Shown: piece after piece, positions 1 to 12,962 of the stretch | How positions within the stretch are numbered: the stretch's first letter is position 1 | How the letters are laid out: every line of letters starts with the position of its first letter | NCBI GenBank assembly: GCA_020698575.1 | Contig: CM036243.1 | Span: 12,515,903 to 12,579,902 of the forward strand | Direction of reading: 5' to 3' | Length of the DNA: 64,000 nucleotides | Source of the DNA: Bostrychus sinensis | Lineage: Eukaryota > Chordata > Actinopteri > Gobiiformes > Eleotridae | Made by a program: the position numbers and the translations under genes | The notes under the pieces: generated by a model | Told to the model about the DNA's origin: nothing | The model's database searches: none | Seen by the model: the letters and a program-made list of their open reading frames with translations, nothing else

Positions 1-979
1 TTGTTTGGAGAAACTGAATTACCGAGGAAAGAAGCAGGAAAGCCCTCATAAGTATGGCTGACACGGAATCATTGGGGGCCAGTATTGGATGTCAGCTCCA
101 CTAACCGCAGCACACAAGATGGATGACTGTGTCACTGTGACTGCATGAGAGGTAAACGTGATCTGAGACAGCACTTTCACCTAGACTCACTAAATCATCA
201 CATGTTAAATCACAAGGGTCCACTGAGTTTTCACATGTCAAAATAGCCCTGATTTTTTTTCCTTTGCTGCAGCAACATTGCTTTTTGTAACCTTTTAGAG
301 ATGAGGCTTCAGGCTTTTCTGTTTCTAGTCACACTTCTAACAAGACTTCTGAGCTGATTTGTACCTGACATGAACAAGTGTTGTGCCTTCACCAAGATGG
401 CTGACGTATAAGGAATTACCAGCTCCTTGTATGGGAAAAATAAATTTGTCATTGTGAAACCCGGAGATGCAGAGACGTCACCATCTCATCTGTCTTTATA
501 ATCTCTCCTTCACTCAAAATCCCACCTCCCCCTGCCTGGGCCGGCCCATTCCTATCTCCTGTTCTCCACAGGGAGAAGGACGCCACAAGGTGAACGGAGC
601 AGTGTAAGTGATCCTTGCGGGGAAGAAGAATAAAAAGCACAGTTGGCTGTAGGAAAAAAAAAAACAACTGCAGTGGCGTAAATGGTGCGTAACTTGTGAT
701 GTCAGCGTGTGCAACGTCATACATGCCCCCGATGCAAGGACGAGGAAGGTGGGGGTCTTGCATAACTAAAGGTGGGGATTCCAGAGCTGGCTGCATCACA
801 TTACTGGAGCACATTACTGGATTACTGTTATTTGACAGGCACATTGGTTACATTTCAACTAACGCAGCCTTCACGCAATGAAGATGAACATGAAACATAG
901 GCTGCTTTAAACTAAATAAAATGCCACATAACCATGCTATTAACATGAACACAGGTAATGATGCAAGGGCAAACAGTAG

Positions 980-1014
980 ATATATAGAGGAATATCTATA
1001 TATCCTCTATATAT
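980..1014. repeat. AT-rich perfect hairpin
   Basis: A 12-bp arm ATATATAGAGGA (980-991) is followed by an 11-base spacer and its exact reverse complement TCCTCTATATAT (1003-1014). It has no flanking terminal repeat or coding context. It is probably a chance AT hairpin or a transposon scar. Confidence 0.7.
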
Positions 1015-3320
1015 GATAGTTGGCTTCATAAAATAAGAAAATGCTTCTGATGTATTTGCTGTGAGAAAGAGTCAGGACATGCTGTAGGGACTGTCTCTGA
1101 GTAGCCTGGCCAGCAAGCCCCACCTACTTTTTATTGACTCACTGAACACCAATTTATCACAGCCGTTTATCTGCAGCGCGTCTTACAGAAGCGGAAGATA
1201 ATCTCCTATCAAAAACAACTAATATGGTGTCAGCTTATACAGAGCGAATTCAGTAACTTGTCTCGCCTGATTAGTGGCATTTTCTTTGTCTTGCTGCCAT
1301 TTTAACAACAGCGACGTCCAACGCAACAACCACATTCAAACTGATTTTTTTTTTAGAGTTTTTTGTACAACTTAATAAGTACAGAGAGTTGCTAATAATA
1401 CACATAGTCTTTCAGCAGCCTGGGAATGCTTCGGTTTTCCCCTGGAAGAGCTAGAGGAAATGTCTGGGGAGAGGGAAGTCTGGGTGTCTCTGCTTTGGCT
1501 ATTGTCCCTGTGACCTGCCTGCAGATAAGAAATAACATGGATGGATTTGCCATAAAGTTGACAGCATGTTTTTGGCATGTGCTGAGATCAATTTCCAATG
1601 TTAAATTCAGTTACATTGAACTGAATCACTAAAGGTCACTTAATAATTTCACCTACTCGCTAAACATAACAGAGCTTGTAACACACTTTAAAATATGCTA
1701 GAATAACTTTTTTCACCCAGTCAGAGCTGTCTGTCAGGGACCATACTCAAAAGTCAAGGTTGTGAATGTGTGAGTGGGCAGCAGCTGGCTGTCACTCACA
1801 TGTGTCAGTCAACACCGACATGACACATTTTGGCACAGACAGTCTAACCAAGGACTACTAATGATATGATTATTTGCCAATTGTTTAGAGCATAAAGGGA
1901 TATGAATTAATGCATGACTGTACAGACTGTAATGCCAAAGAATTAGTCAGAAAACATTTGTGCAGCTTTTGGTTGTGTTCAGATGGAGATTTATGTCTCT
2001 TTCAACAAATCAGCGGAGATGAAATAAGTACAAGAAAACAGCCAACAGCGCCTGCCAAATATTTCCTCCTGAAACCAGAAAGTGTTGCGTCATCTCTAAA
2101 GGTCAGATGAATAAAAGTCCCGAGATGCTCTGGACACTGGACACAAGGGCTGCACCATTTGAGGAATCATGCAAAATGGTGTAAACCTGGCAACATTTAT
2201 ATCCACCTAGGCATGTCACACAGGGTGAAATTAGTAACACAAAATACACTAATTTACAGTTCTGGTCAGGCTGGGCTTGCTATATTTACCTGGAGCTGCA
2301 GACTTGATAGTATTTCCTGTTCTAAAAGCATCCTGCACAGATTAATGAACTACACCAAAGTGAGGGTTAAACTGGAGCTTTTACGCCTCTGTGAGATAAT
2401 ACCATTAAATACCTGAGCAGGAGGCGTCCTGGGACATGCTCTGACACACAAAGCTGCCACTGTTTGTGTGAAACGGAAGTTAAGGATTAGATTATGCTGC
2501 AACTGAACAGGGCAGGATCAATGCTCCCTCATCAAACACGAAAGCACTGAGGTCTGGCTTATGGCTCAGCTTTTAACATGGGCTTTACTAGTAATGGATG
2601 TGACTGCAAGAGACAACACCTGCGGTTTTTCTCTAAAATGACAATTTTTACATTGAGTACAACACAACCATGTAAATGTAATGGAAATTTAAAAATGTGT
2701 TTGACTGAACATTGCAAGCCTGCCATCCACAGCGTAAACAGGCTGTTGTGGACAATTGGTCAAATTATGCTGAACCCAATTTCACAGTCGCAATCTGAAT
2801 ATGCATCTAAAATAACAGTAGCCTTTGTTTTGAATATATGTTTCTGAACCAGGCGTAATAGAAAGTAATAGAAAGTAATATACATCAACATTCACAAAAC
2901 ATTTTTAAAATAAGCCTAATGTTGCAACATAGCCCTAGTAATTGGGTAATACATGAACACTATACTATCTTTATTATTACACAGTGTGCTGAGTTTTTTC
3001 AAGTTAAACTTAACAAAGTCATTTTTAGTTGTGATAAGGAATGGGAATAGGAAGGGAATCTAAATATAACAGCAAAGTATTAAGAAACCCTCTGTGAGTT
3101 ACAATGGAAAACCTTTAATTCAGTAACATGGAGAGAGTTCTGTTGGAAAAAGGTTTTTCATAACTCCAGTAAAAAATAAATAAATAAACAAAAAATCACA
3201 CAATGTCATCATCTTGCTGGAAACTTAAGGCCTCTTTCAGATGGACATTCTTTTCAAATTAGAGACTTTATACCTGGGTGTTTTGAGGGAAGAAAATGTG
3301 ACACAAAGAAGGCACACCCC

Positions 3321-3357
3321 TTTTTTTTTTTTTTTTTTTGTTTGTTTGTTTGTTTTA
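3321..3357. repeat. Poly-T / (TTTG)n tract
   Basis: A run of 19 T is followed by four TTTG units. This looks like the reversed tail of a retroposon or a simple-sequence expansion. Confidence 0.85.
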
Positions 3358-3465
3358 TGTATCTTTCCATTGTTTATAAAAAAAATCTGGAAAATATAGA
3401 ATTTAAAATGGAAGGAAGAAAGAGAAGAAAATGACTGTCCAACATTTTTTGCTATGCATGTCAAA

Positions 3466-3510
3466 AACAGAATTCCTTTATTTATCCCCGAGGTGAAATT
3501 CATATATGTA
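3466..3510. repeat. Possible LINE 3'-end fragment
   Basis: The segment with TTTATTTATCCCCGAGGTG and GAAATTCA resembles a '...CTTTATTgtCCCcgaggGGAAATTCA...' motif recurrent at fish LINE 3' ends. The match is by memory and short. A weaker look-alike (TACTTTATTGTCTCC) is near 7008. Confidence 0.3.
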
Positions 3511-4739
3511 ATAACATTTATGTGCATCGTGTAATTTGATTCATGGTGCCATATGTGAAGCATTCAGAGAAGGCAGATTTACACCAAGTCATTACAGTTC
3601 AACCCTAGACCCAGATCCCAAACTAAAAGTAATCATTTGTTCTTTTACTGACCCCTTGTGGCTGGAGTGTGTCTCTTTGGCTGCAGATAACAGTAAAGAT
3701 CTGGATCTATACATCAAACAAATCATTTGTTTCTTGGGACATTACTGAACTTTTCTGCAAATTTCATCTAATTCTGACTGATTATTATTATTATTACAAT
3801 GCCTGCAGCTGCACTAATTAAAGCTAAACTATCAAACTCATGGTTAGCCCCATTTTGCAGTTGCATTATGATAGTATTCACTTCAAAAAATATATATAAT
3901 GCATTTGTATTTATTTTATAACTGCCATTTGTAAACTAGTAAAATGCATACAGACAGTTTTGCAAAGGTGTAGCAGACCTCTCTGTTTACTTGCAGAAAC
4001 TATTAATAGAAAATGCATTTTATCATTAAATTATTTAGTCAGACAGCTCTAGGGCCATAAATAATACATTTTAACACAGCAACAGCAAAAACCTGACCTT
4101 GTTCAGAGACTGTCCACTGCACCAGCCTTTAGACATGACTCCAAAACTACAAACACCCCTTTATTCTCACCTATATATTATTAGGCAACACCATCCTAGA
4201 TCATATCCATAATGTTCTTTTGTCCAGCGGCTGTCATGACATACACGTCATGTAGCACACTCTGACGTGTCTCCTAGTGATGACAAATACATGGTTAGCT
4301 TTAGCATGAGTCACATGGCGCCCAATGTGAGACAGACAGGGAAGCTAGCCCTCCCCCTTCTGCTGCTCGCTGGTCTAATCCCGGCCCGGGCACACCGAGG
4401 CCTGGCTTTAAATACGCTACGCTGGTGGAGGAGGAAGAGGCAGATTAAAAATGACAAGAGTGATTAGTGAGGCTATTAGGAGGAGAGGACTGCTGTCGGA
4501 CAATACCAGGAGGCAAGTGAGTCCTGATGGAGCTAAAACACACAACCTGTACATTAGCCATAAGGGACAGGGGCGTTTGAGGTAGGACATTCCTAACCTG
4601 TGATGGAAAGTTACTAGCTAGTTCACTCGTGCAGTTTTTTCCCTAAAGAATATGAGCTCTCTCTTCTCTTTCTACTTTCTCTACTTTGACTAAAGCATAT
4701 ATGTGAAAGAAAAAATGTTCTTAGAGTATCTAAATGAGT

Positions 4740-5035
4740 AAAAGTATTTTGTGACTGGTGGTAGGAATAGAAGCACTAATAGTAGTGATAGTAGTAGAAG
4801 TGGTAGAAGCAGTAACTTTCAATTAAGTAAGCTCCAGATTCAGCATTTTTTATTTTCACTCAAGTGCTTAAGAGGAAATGTATCTTTTTGGGTACATTTT
4901 CATAGCAGCAGAAGATGTTGTAGTACAATAGTATTCATGATCGTAGTAATAGTAATAATAGCAGTTGTAGTAGTAGTAGTATTAGTATAGTTTTAGTGCT
5001 AGTGACCATAGTAGTAGTGGTAGCAATAAATATTT
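4740..5035. repeat. Degenerate GTA/GTAGTG trinucleotide-rich tract
   Basis: Two blocks of imperfect AGTAGTAGT / GTAGTAATA units are separated by about 110 bp. The edges carry 'AGTAAAAGTA' and 'GTACTTGAGTAC' motifs like those of the AGTAAAAGTACT repeat family at 34, 36-37 and 60 kb. Apparent Ser/Val-rich peptides here are only translated microsatellite. Confidence 0.7.
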
Positions 5036-5957
5036 TCTATAAGTGAACTATACATTCAGTACTTAATTTTATGAGCACTTTTCCTTCACAGTAACCGTAC
5101 TTGAGTACAGACAGTGACTACTTCTTCCTCTTGTGTTGCTAACCCTTCAGTATAGACTAAGTAAGTTAGCATGCTTGGGTCCTACCCCTAACAGAGAGGA
5201 AAGATCCTAAAGGGTGTCACAGAGAGTTGCAAAATCTTTAAAAGTGTTATATAACTTTGCCCAAAAGATCTTGTGCTCGCTTCTCTCCTCACCTTCACAC
5301 AGCCCCAAGTCCCTGTTGTTCTCATTGTCACATTGTTCATACATCACCAACGTGCACTATCCTGGCTGCTAGACTCTGACTCAGCCTGAAATCGACAGCC
5401 CTTAACCTTTGTGCCCAGCTCATGGAGTGACCTTAGTTGGCACTGGAACAGTGTTTAAGAGGAAAACCTATAAATATCATGTGCACTCGTGGAATCAGGG
5501 AACATCCATTCACATCCCTAAAGCCATCCCATCAGAGCGCAAAGGGTTACACTCTGTCAAGGTACACCTACTCATAACATTCACATAAAAGCAAGTATGC
5601 AATTGTCAAAAGCAAATACAATGTAATACGTAATACAATGGTAGTGGCAAATATGTCTTTTTGTAAGAAACATTGATTGAAAGGGTAAAATAACTATATT
5701 CTGAGGAACACAAACATGTTACATGCAAAGTAATAATTACAAGAAAAAAAGGAGCCAGTGATTATTACAGATGGAGGTGTATCCAGCTGGGTAAGGTACT
5801 GGATATTTGGACAATATGTGGTTAATGCTAATGATAACATACACTGCACTCACTTACAAGTTCTTAATACAAACATATGTAAAGTGTGGGACAGAAGTGC
5901 CTAAATAAACTACTGCTTTTACACTATTCTCTGGGGTTGGACTGATGGTAACACATC

Positions 5958-6150
5958 ACATTTTCATACAGCACTTTTCCACCTCCATGGGCACTCAAAG
6001 CGCTTTACATCAGGAAACCATTCACCCATTCATACATCAGCGTGTGCAGACGTGGGTTAGGTATCTTGCCCAATGACAATATGCAACGGTGGGTGTGGGG
6101 TTTGAACTGCCAACCTTTGGGTTAGAGGACAAGCGGGTGTACCAATTGGC
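5958..6150 (-). mobile_element. tRNA-derived SINE, degenerate, minus strand
   Basis: Read on the minus strand it has a tRNA-like head with B-box-like text GGTTGGCAGTTCAAACCCC, then TTGGGCAAGATACCTAACCC and GTAAAGCGCTTTGAGTGCCC. These blocks recur in a very common fish SINE ('...cttgggcaagacactta...', '...gtaaagcgctttgagt...'). Family recognition is from memory. Confidence 0.6.
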
Positions 6151-6154
6151 TGAA

Positions 6155-6395
6155 GATGTTGAGGTTCTCTCTGGGGGTGAAGAGATTGGATAGATCAGGA
6201 ATGTAAACATCAGAGGAACCGGTCATGTTAGATGTTTGGAAGATAAAGTGAGTGATGTCAGATTGAAATGGTTTTAGGACATGCACAGAGAAAGGATAAT
6301 GTATATTTTAGTAGAATAATGCTGAAGATGGAGCTGCCAAGGAAAAAGGTCTAGATTTATAGATGTAGTGAGAGGATATGAAGTTAATACGTGAA
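6155..6395 (+). mobile_element. Non-LTR retrotransposon 3' coding fragment (copy 1)
   Basis: GATGTTGAGGTTCTCTCTGG, CATCAGAGGAACCGGTCATG and GCTGAAGATGGAGCTGCC follow the order of the C-terminal coding part of a fish LINE (probably RTE-like) with a conserved 'RRMLRMELPGRR' region. The frame is broken in several places. A second copy of the same family lies at about 50850-51030. Confidence 0.6.
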
Positions 6396-8543
6396 CTCCT
6401 GCTTCCATGAAGCCAGTATGGCTTCATGCACATACAGCCTGGACAGAGCGCTTAGCCCGAGCAAGGTGCCAGCAGACTCCAGCCGCTCTCCGCTGGTTTG
6501 CCATGTTGCTTCACTGACCTCTATCTTGCACGATGTGTGGCCTGTGGACGTTCTAATCTGATTTGTAAGCCTCTGCACGCCTCTTATGTAACAGCGGGAC
6601 GTGTGTGTGTATATGTGCGGAGATATGGACCGCTGGCTACACAGGGAGGAGGACTGGACCAGCTGGCACCCGAGTGTGTGAGCGCGGCGTGCCAGGGAGC
6701 TTCGGCTGCGTGACGGTGATGATGAGAAGACAAAGATAGAGGATGAGTAAATGCACATGCGATGTCGATAGTGAAGCTGAGCTGTGCAGTGGGATTGGGA
6801 GTATAATGCTGATGACAAATTACTATTTACAGAGCCTGTGGTTATTTCAGGAATGTACAGGAGCTATTTTTACACGAGGTACTCGAGTAATTGTTAGTCT
6901 GCAGATTAGAATGAGAATTAGACGGTGCATGTTTCAGCAGAAGTAGAAATGTAAGTAAAAGAAACTGGTTCTAATTAAAATGCAACCTTGAAGAAAAGGT
7001 TAAGGTATACTTTATTGTCTCCGTTCTCTGCAATTGATCCACCCTTCAATGTTGCAGAGGCAACCTGTCAGGACCCTTCTCTAGATCTTAAGCAGTATCA
7101 TGAGAATTAGCCTCACGTATTCATTTTCTAATGCTGTACCTGACTTTCATGTGTTGGTTGTAGGCTGAGGAAAATTGTCTTTCAGTGTTGCACGAGGACA
7201 CTTCAACAATCCGAACATGTGAAGCAGGAATCCATTTGACAACCCTACAATTAGAAGACAAGCCCCACACAAGTGAACTAAAAATATTTTTTTCACCAAG
7301 ACAAAGAAGCTAGCTGTATAGTGCTGTGTGTTTGACAGACCGCCTGTAGCTCTGGACATGAGCCCTGACAATGTGTGAAAAACTGTCACACTTTCAGTCC
7401 ACATGCTTCTAATTGTTTACTAGAGCTTACTTTCCCAAAAAAGACTTGCATCCTGACTTTTTCCTCAATTCACTTCATTTTTCCTTATTCATGTCTATAT
7501 TTGTCTTATTCTTTGTTCTGGCCTTTTCTTTGTTGACACACGCCCTCTGTCATTATCCATGTTCTGTTTACACACTACAATAACAGAGGATTAAGGCTCA
7601 TATTTGACTTTTAAATGGCTTTCTTCAATGCTAAAATCAATTTCATTCATGATTTAAAAGAGCAATCATCCGGTAGTTAGTCCTTTGAGAACAACACAAC
7701 ATCTGGACCTTTCTATGATGAAGAAAGGTTCTTCAGACTGCTTATTATAGTGATGTAACCAAACAAAGGGTGATACTCTCCAATGGGTAATTTTTTAGGT
7801 AAAACAGACATTATTTTTCAAACCATCTTGTGGCTTGGAGTTTTGATTCTGATGTCTTTCCCCTGCGTATCAGTACAAGCACTCAGACATTCTTCACTAA
7901 CCACCCTAATGTTGTATCAAAGCTCTTTATAGCTTTTGTTTAGTCATGTATCATCAATTCATGCATGGTTTCCCCTAATGATAAAGTGACAAGGTGACTT
8001 CAATATTTTGTAAGGAGATTTGCACCAGACAGGTTTACTGCATTCTCTTTGATTGCAGATAACATAAGCTATTAATTACATCAATGCAATATTTATAAAT
8101 GCGTGTAATTTATAAATGACCAGGCACAGTTGTTTGTCATTTCAGTTCATCAGTAAAACTCCCACAGCGGGACTCAAACATTAAAGAATAAATAACAATC
8201 TCCTCAACCCCACTTCACACACAGATACAGCAGAACTTCGCTTCAAAAAAAAAACAAGGTTTCTGCAAACACGAACCACTTTCCCTTCATCTCCAGCACG
8301 ACTGTCTCACATGAAGATAATGACAGCGCTCACAGCCTTAAGACGACGGCTGCTTTATCCAACACATTATTATTCCAGAGGAGAGAATCATCATTGTGCT
8401 GTTTACTCGGTGCGTGGGGTTAAAACCTATGTGGGCGTAATGACAGTTTTCACAGATAATGAGGACTGAAGAAGGCTCCTGACGAATGATATGATAAGAA
8501 AATTCCTGCTGTATTTAAGCTAGCTCATTTTAGGCAGTAAGTA

Positions 8544-9514
8544 CAATCCTAATTCAAAAATAGTTGGGACAATGTAATCATCTTATTAGTATCACTTTCT
8601 CGTGTCCCATTTTTTTTTTTTTTAGATGTGTTGCAGACACAGTTAAGTTTATTAATGATAATCTTTTAATGTATCTTTTTCATTCCTTGAGTGTGGCAAA
8701 TTGAAATCTAAAGGACAATAGTAAAAAGTGAAGGTGTGCACAATGAGATAGCATTTTGGGATGAATGATCTTAGATTATATTAGAATAGAATATAGAAGA
8801 ATAAGAATTAGAATATATTTATGAATAAAAACTCTAAAATGTACATGCGTTTTCTTTTTAATTTTCTTAATATAAGTGATTTACCACTTTACCAATACAT
8901 TATTGATAAAGTGGGAGAGTGTGCTTTTCTTAAACCTTTTCAGCCATTTAACTTAATGTAGTGTTTTTTCTTTTGATAGCTCCCACAAATATGAGCAATT
9001 TAACTAGATTTTTAAAATTAGCATTTACTTAAATATTAAGTTTTTTCAGTGAGGTTTTAAATTTGTAGGTCACCATGAGCTGTCATATATTGCTGTTTTA
9101 TTGTTCATAATAATTAAATTATTATATTAACATTTCTGTCCCTTAATGATTGCGGTTATTTGCAGCCTATTTGAAATGTATAATTTTTGTTGTTTATGCT
9201 TAAGTGTGTTTTCATACCAAATATTCCATATGTTTAAATGTTCCCCTTTGCCAATACTTCCTCTAAAAATGATGTTTACCTTCAGTATGTGTTTGAGGAA
9301 GAGTCTTCAATTCTGTGTTTAGGATTTCACTTTCTTTCCATCTGTAATGTGTAGTTGAATTCTTAAGATGTTTAAAAATGTATTACATTAAACGTTATAG
9401 CATTTGAATTAAATTTGTTATAACATGGAAACTGCATTTTCAAAAAGTGTCCTACTTTACCCATATTCACCCTACATTTTACATGATCCCCCAACTTTTT
9501 TGGAATTGAGTTTG
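8544..9514. mobile_element. Decayed Tc1/mariner-type element (971 bp)
   Basis: Terminal inverted repeats CAATCCTAATTC...AGTTGGG at the left and CCAACTTTTTTGGAATTGAG at the right are flanked by TA on both sides (8542-8543 and 9515-9516), the Tc1/mariner target duplication. The ends match the abundant fish Tc1 family with 'AATTCCAAAAAAGTTGGGA' termini. The interior is strongly AT-rich and has no transposase frame, so this is a non-autonomous or badly decayed copy. Confidence 0.8.
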
Positions 9515-9596
9515 TACAACATTGGCAAATATTGTATTAGCTTGTACTGAGTGTTATGAAAAAACAAATCTAATCTCATTTTTGCATTATACACAG

Positions 9597-9690
9597 TCCA
9601 TTATGTGTTAATGGATTACTGTTATAAAGGCTTGGCAGGTCAGAGCATAAAGCCTAATGATCTCCACACTGTGTTCTGTAGATACTCAGA
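9597..9690. repeat. Local direct repeat, copy 1
   Basis: About 94 bp that recurs some 310 bp downstream (9907-10000). Shared blocks in order are CATTATGTG, ATGGATTA-TG-TATAAAG, GAGCATAAA and GATCTCCACACTGTGT-CTGTAGATAC. There is no terminal structure of a transposon. Confidence 0.75.
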
Positions 9691-9906
9691 CTGCCTTTTC
9701 TAAAGTGTTCCTCCAGACATCTTACTGACCTGTCACTAATTAAACTAATTAGATGCAAAAAAGCAGCACAGCGTTGCGCCCATTAAATCTAAAATGTTGA
9801 CATCAAAAGCCATTGTATACATTGTCCCAACTCTGCTAAATGCTGCATTAGCTTGTTCCTTCCAAACGTTATGTAAAGATTCAGATCTCTTTTTTCATTA
9901 AACCGG

Positions 9907-10000
9907 CCATTATGTGAGGATGGATTATTGCTATAAAGCAAGGACAGGCTGGAGCATAAAACCCACCGATCTCCACACTGTGTCCTGTAGATACACACAC
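9907..10000. repeat. Local direct repeat, copy 2
   Basis: Partner of 9597-9690, with about 75-80% identity by eye. The best-preserved block is ATCTCCACACTGTGTCCTGT followed by AGATACACACA. It could be a duplicated regulatory block or two members of an unrecognised repeat. Confidence 0.75.
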
Positions 10001-10229
10001 CAAGCTGAGCACTTAGTCACACATTATCAGAGAGTCAGCAGAGCACAGCACATCACGGGGAGGTTTAAAATACATTAAGGGTTACTGTATATGAGCATAT
10101 TTAATGTTAATTTGAGGAAAGCAACACTATAGCTGAATGTGTGATGAAAGTAACGGGACTCCCATCATCCCAAACACAGACAATGTTAAAGCTTGTTACC
10201 TCATTGCTGGAGGTCATAGGCAGATGGTA

Positions 10230-10485
10230 GGTCCAAGACTACGAGATGACTGGAGCCCTTTTCAGCAATTATGGGCTTTAGGCAAGCTACACTCTAGATA
10301 ATGCGCACTATAGTTTTAGGTCTGACACTTTGAGACTGAGACACTGCCAGACAACATTTCACTCTCACATTCAATTACTAAGATAAATTTAGAGTCACTT
10401 AAAATAGTCTACTGGCCTGTGGACTGAGCCAACGACTGAGAGACAAGAGCACTAACTGCCACTGAGCCACTGTGCACCTGAGTTT
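10230..10485 (-). mobile_element. tRNA-derived SINE, near full length, minus strand
   Basis: On the minus strand it begins GGTGCACAGTGGCTCAGTGG, a tRNA A-box-like head. It continues with TGACTCTAAATTTATCTTAG, GAATGTGAGAGTGAAATGTT and GTCTGGCAG. These blocks, in this order, define the most common SINE in the window. Other copies or pieces lie at 18.4, 25.5, 27.6, 33.7, 44.8, 48.2 and 54.1 kb. Confidence 0.7.
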
Positions 10486-11086
10486 AATGAAGGATAGGTA
10501 GCAGATGCAATGTTTTCAACTCACAAAGCTAGATGTACCAGACACCAGATAATAAATGTTATACAATTAGCACTGGTGCTTCTTGTAAGCATAATACAAG
10601 TTTCCCAAAAGAGAGCATCACTATTTTTGGGTTAGTCTGACCAGATCCATTCCTAGATGCCATCTTTCACCATAAAAGATCCAATAAACCTATAGTAGAA
10701 CTTTTTATCTGGAATGAATAAATTAATTTAAAGAATTAAAAAATACATTGTTTTGCTGATTGTTTTTCAAATTGTGTCGATCCAGAGGCAATTTATTTGA
10801 CATGTTTTGATACTGTTTTCTGATTGCATTTGAAGTGAACAGACTTTCCTATGCTTATCCATACTAATTTGCTTTAGCAAATTCATCCATCTTAGGCTTG
10901 AGTGTAGAGAGTGAGTGCAGCCGTCAATGCTAAAAGACAAAGGGAAAAGCCTTTCTCTGCTCTAAGCAAACTCATTAATATGATATCCAGATTACATCAG
11001 CTAGTACCCATCTCTGTGTTCATGTGTTTTTGAACGTAACATTACTCACAGTAGGCTGAGATTCGCCACTTCCATTTATCAGTAAA

Positions 11087-11123
11087 AAATAAATAAATAA
11101 ATAAATAAATAAAAATAAAAAAA
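11087..11123. repeat. (AAAT)n microsatellite
   Basis: About seven AAAT units followed by an A-rich run. Confidence 0.9.
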
Positions 11124-12387
11124 GATAGATAAATGACTTGACCCTGAAATACTACTCTATTCATAAACATGCTCTAAAAGATATGATAATTTCAAGGTTG
11201 CATGTTGTACAACCTTTAAAACTGACTAAAAGAAAATGTTTGTAATAAAAATGCTGAAAGTAGCTGTGAGGAACCAGTGGAAGCAGAAGGCTTGTTGATT
11301 GGTCAGTGCTTCCTGGAGTGTGCAAGGGTTTGTTGGAGAGGCGGAGTTTTGTGATATCAAGCGTTTTGAGGCCTCAGAACAGACAGAACAGCCGTGCCAG
11401 AGAAGGATTACTAAACAGGCGTGAATGTAAGAAAACACAACTCCAGGTATGTTTTTGATAAGGGAACAGGATTGTAAAAATGATAAGAAAACTTAGAAAA
11501 GTAAAGTCAATTTTGCATAGCCCCTTTAAATACCATGGTATGAAAATAATACAATAATCAAAATATTAAAACCGCTTTCTTTTCATGGTTCACTATCACT
11601 CATCTCAACTATGGTTTCCCCACTGTTCAGTAGTCAAAACATTAAGTGCATTATAGATCACAGAGCAATGATAGTACATCAGCGTATATAAGCCTTGTAC
11701 TGTATATGTTATGACAGAACGCCAGCAGACAAACTGTATGCACCATTAGCCCAAACAAAATCCTGTCACAATCTGGCAAGAGTGAACAGGGATGGGACAG
11801 AGCGGAACGGCACCAAAAACAACTGCACACAATGCACAGCTGAACCCACACCAGTGCCAGCTATTCATTACAGCCACTGATAAAGATTAATGTGTCTAAC
11901 GTACAGGCTATAAAACTAACGGTGCTACCTCGACAGCACAGTAATCAACACTGGAAGAAAAAGAGCAATGGTGCATGGTGCAGCCAAATCGATAAGACAA
12001 CAAAAACACATACTTCAGGATCAAATACTGAGGTATCACTTTCAATCACAGGATGCACTGCCAAAATTATATGAATGTATTGACTGGATGCTATGAGACA
12101 TTAATTATGCATCAGAGCAGTGTGTTGTGGTGTTATATTGACTGTGTGCTAGTCAAGACACGTCTGTAAATGAGGTCACGACAACAGAGATAACAGGCAG
12201 AATACTAATGGATTCAGAGGCACCTACACTAAGCAATGTACTTTATCATACAGTAAGAACAGTTATACAATATGCTTTTAATGAGCCATGACTTCATTGT
12301 TTTCTTTCTTGTATTTGAGGAAAACTGTAGGATCTTCTAATAGCAAATTCTAGGAAGGATCTGTCTAAAAATGAAGTACTATGATGT

Positions 12388-12962
12388 AGATGTCGACTGA
12401 TATGGGTTTTTCTGTGGCTGATGCCGATTTTTAAAATCCAGAGCAGCCAGTGGCCGATAAACACGGTCAGTTTTTTGGGACCAATATGTTGGGCTGATTT
12501 TCTTGATTTTATGAAAGAAAGTAATATTTTAAAGTCGTTTGTAATAGTAATTCTTATTATTAAAACACACACAAATGTGTTAGAATTGGACAGTGACAAC
12601 AGTTAAAGATGAGTTTTTGAGAAAACCAACAGGGCTATCTCAATCAAACTTGCTGTGCAAGTGAAGCTTGGGGAGAGCTACAAAATGCTTTTTAAATTTT
12701 TGTTCTACGAGGTTCTGTGTCAGAGAAATGAGCAGTCTTTTTATTGCTGTTTTGAGCTTTTCAGGCTGAGATAAAGCGTTTTTGGATGTTTCCTATAAAC
12801 TGCAGAGTAAGAGCCCAAACTGCTACCAGATGGGTGGGAAAGCTGGGGTCCTTCAGTCACATGGTTGCCCAGACATGAGCCTGACCAAAAATCTGCATTA
12901 AAGGGCAAGAACTGGCTAATTGCCGATTGACTAAAAAAGCCAAAAATTGTCCCGATATATAT
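12388..12962. mobile_element. 575-bp DNA-transposon-like repeat with 8-bp target duplication
   Basis: The segment is bracketed by identical TATATGATGT-like sequence whose common core TATGATGT lies at 12380-12387 and 12963-12970. The ends are loosely inverted (GTCGACTGATATGGGTTTTT versus AAATTGTCCCGATATATA). The interior repeats GGCCGATA / GCCGATT motifs, as in a fish repeat I recall with 'CGACCGATAT...GGCCGATA' text. No transposase frame is present. An 8-bp duplication suits hAT, but the termini are too decayed to assign a superfamily. Confidence 0.55.

Noticed and set aside
4751..4990. Ser-rich then Val-rich open frame
   Set aside because: Translation of degenerate GTA/AGT repeats.
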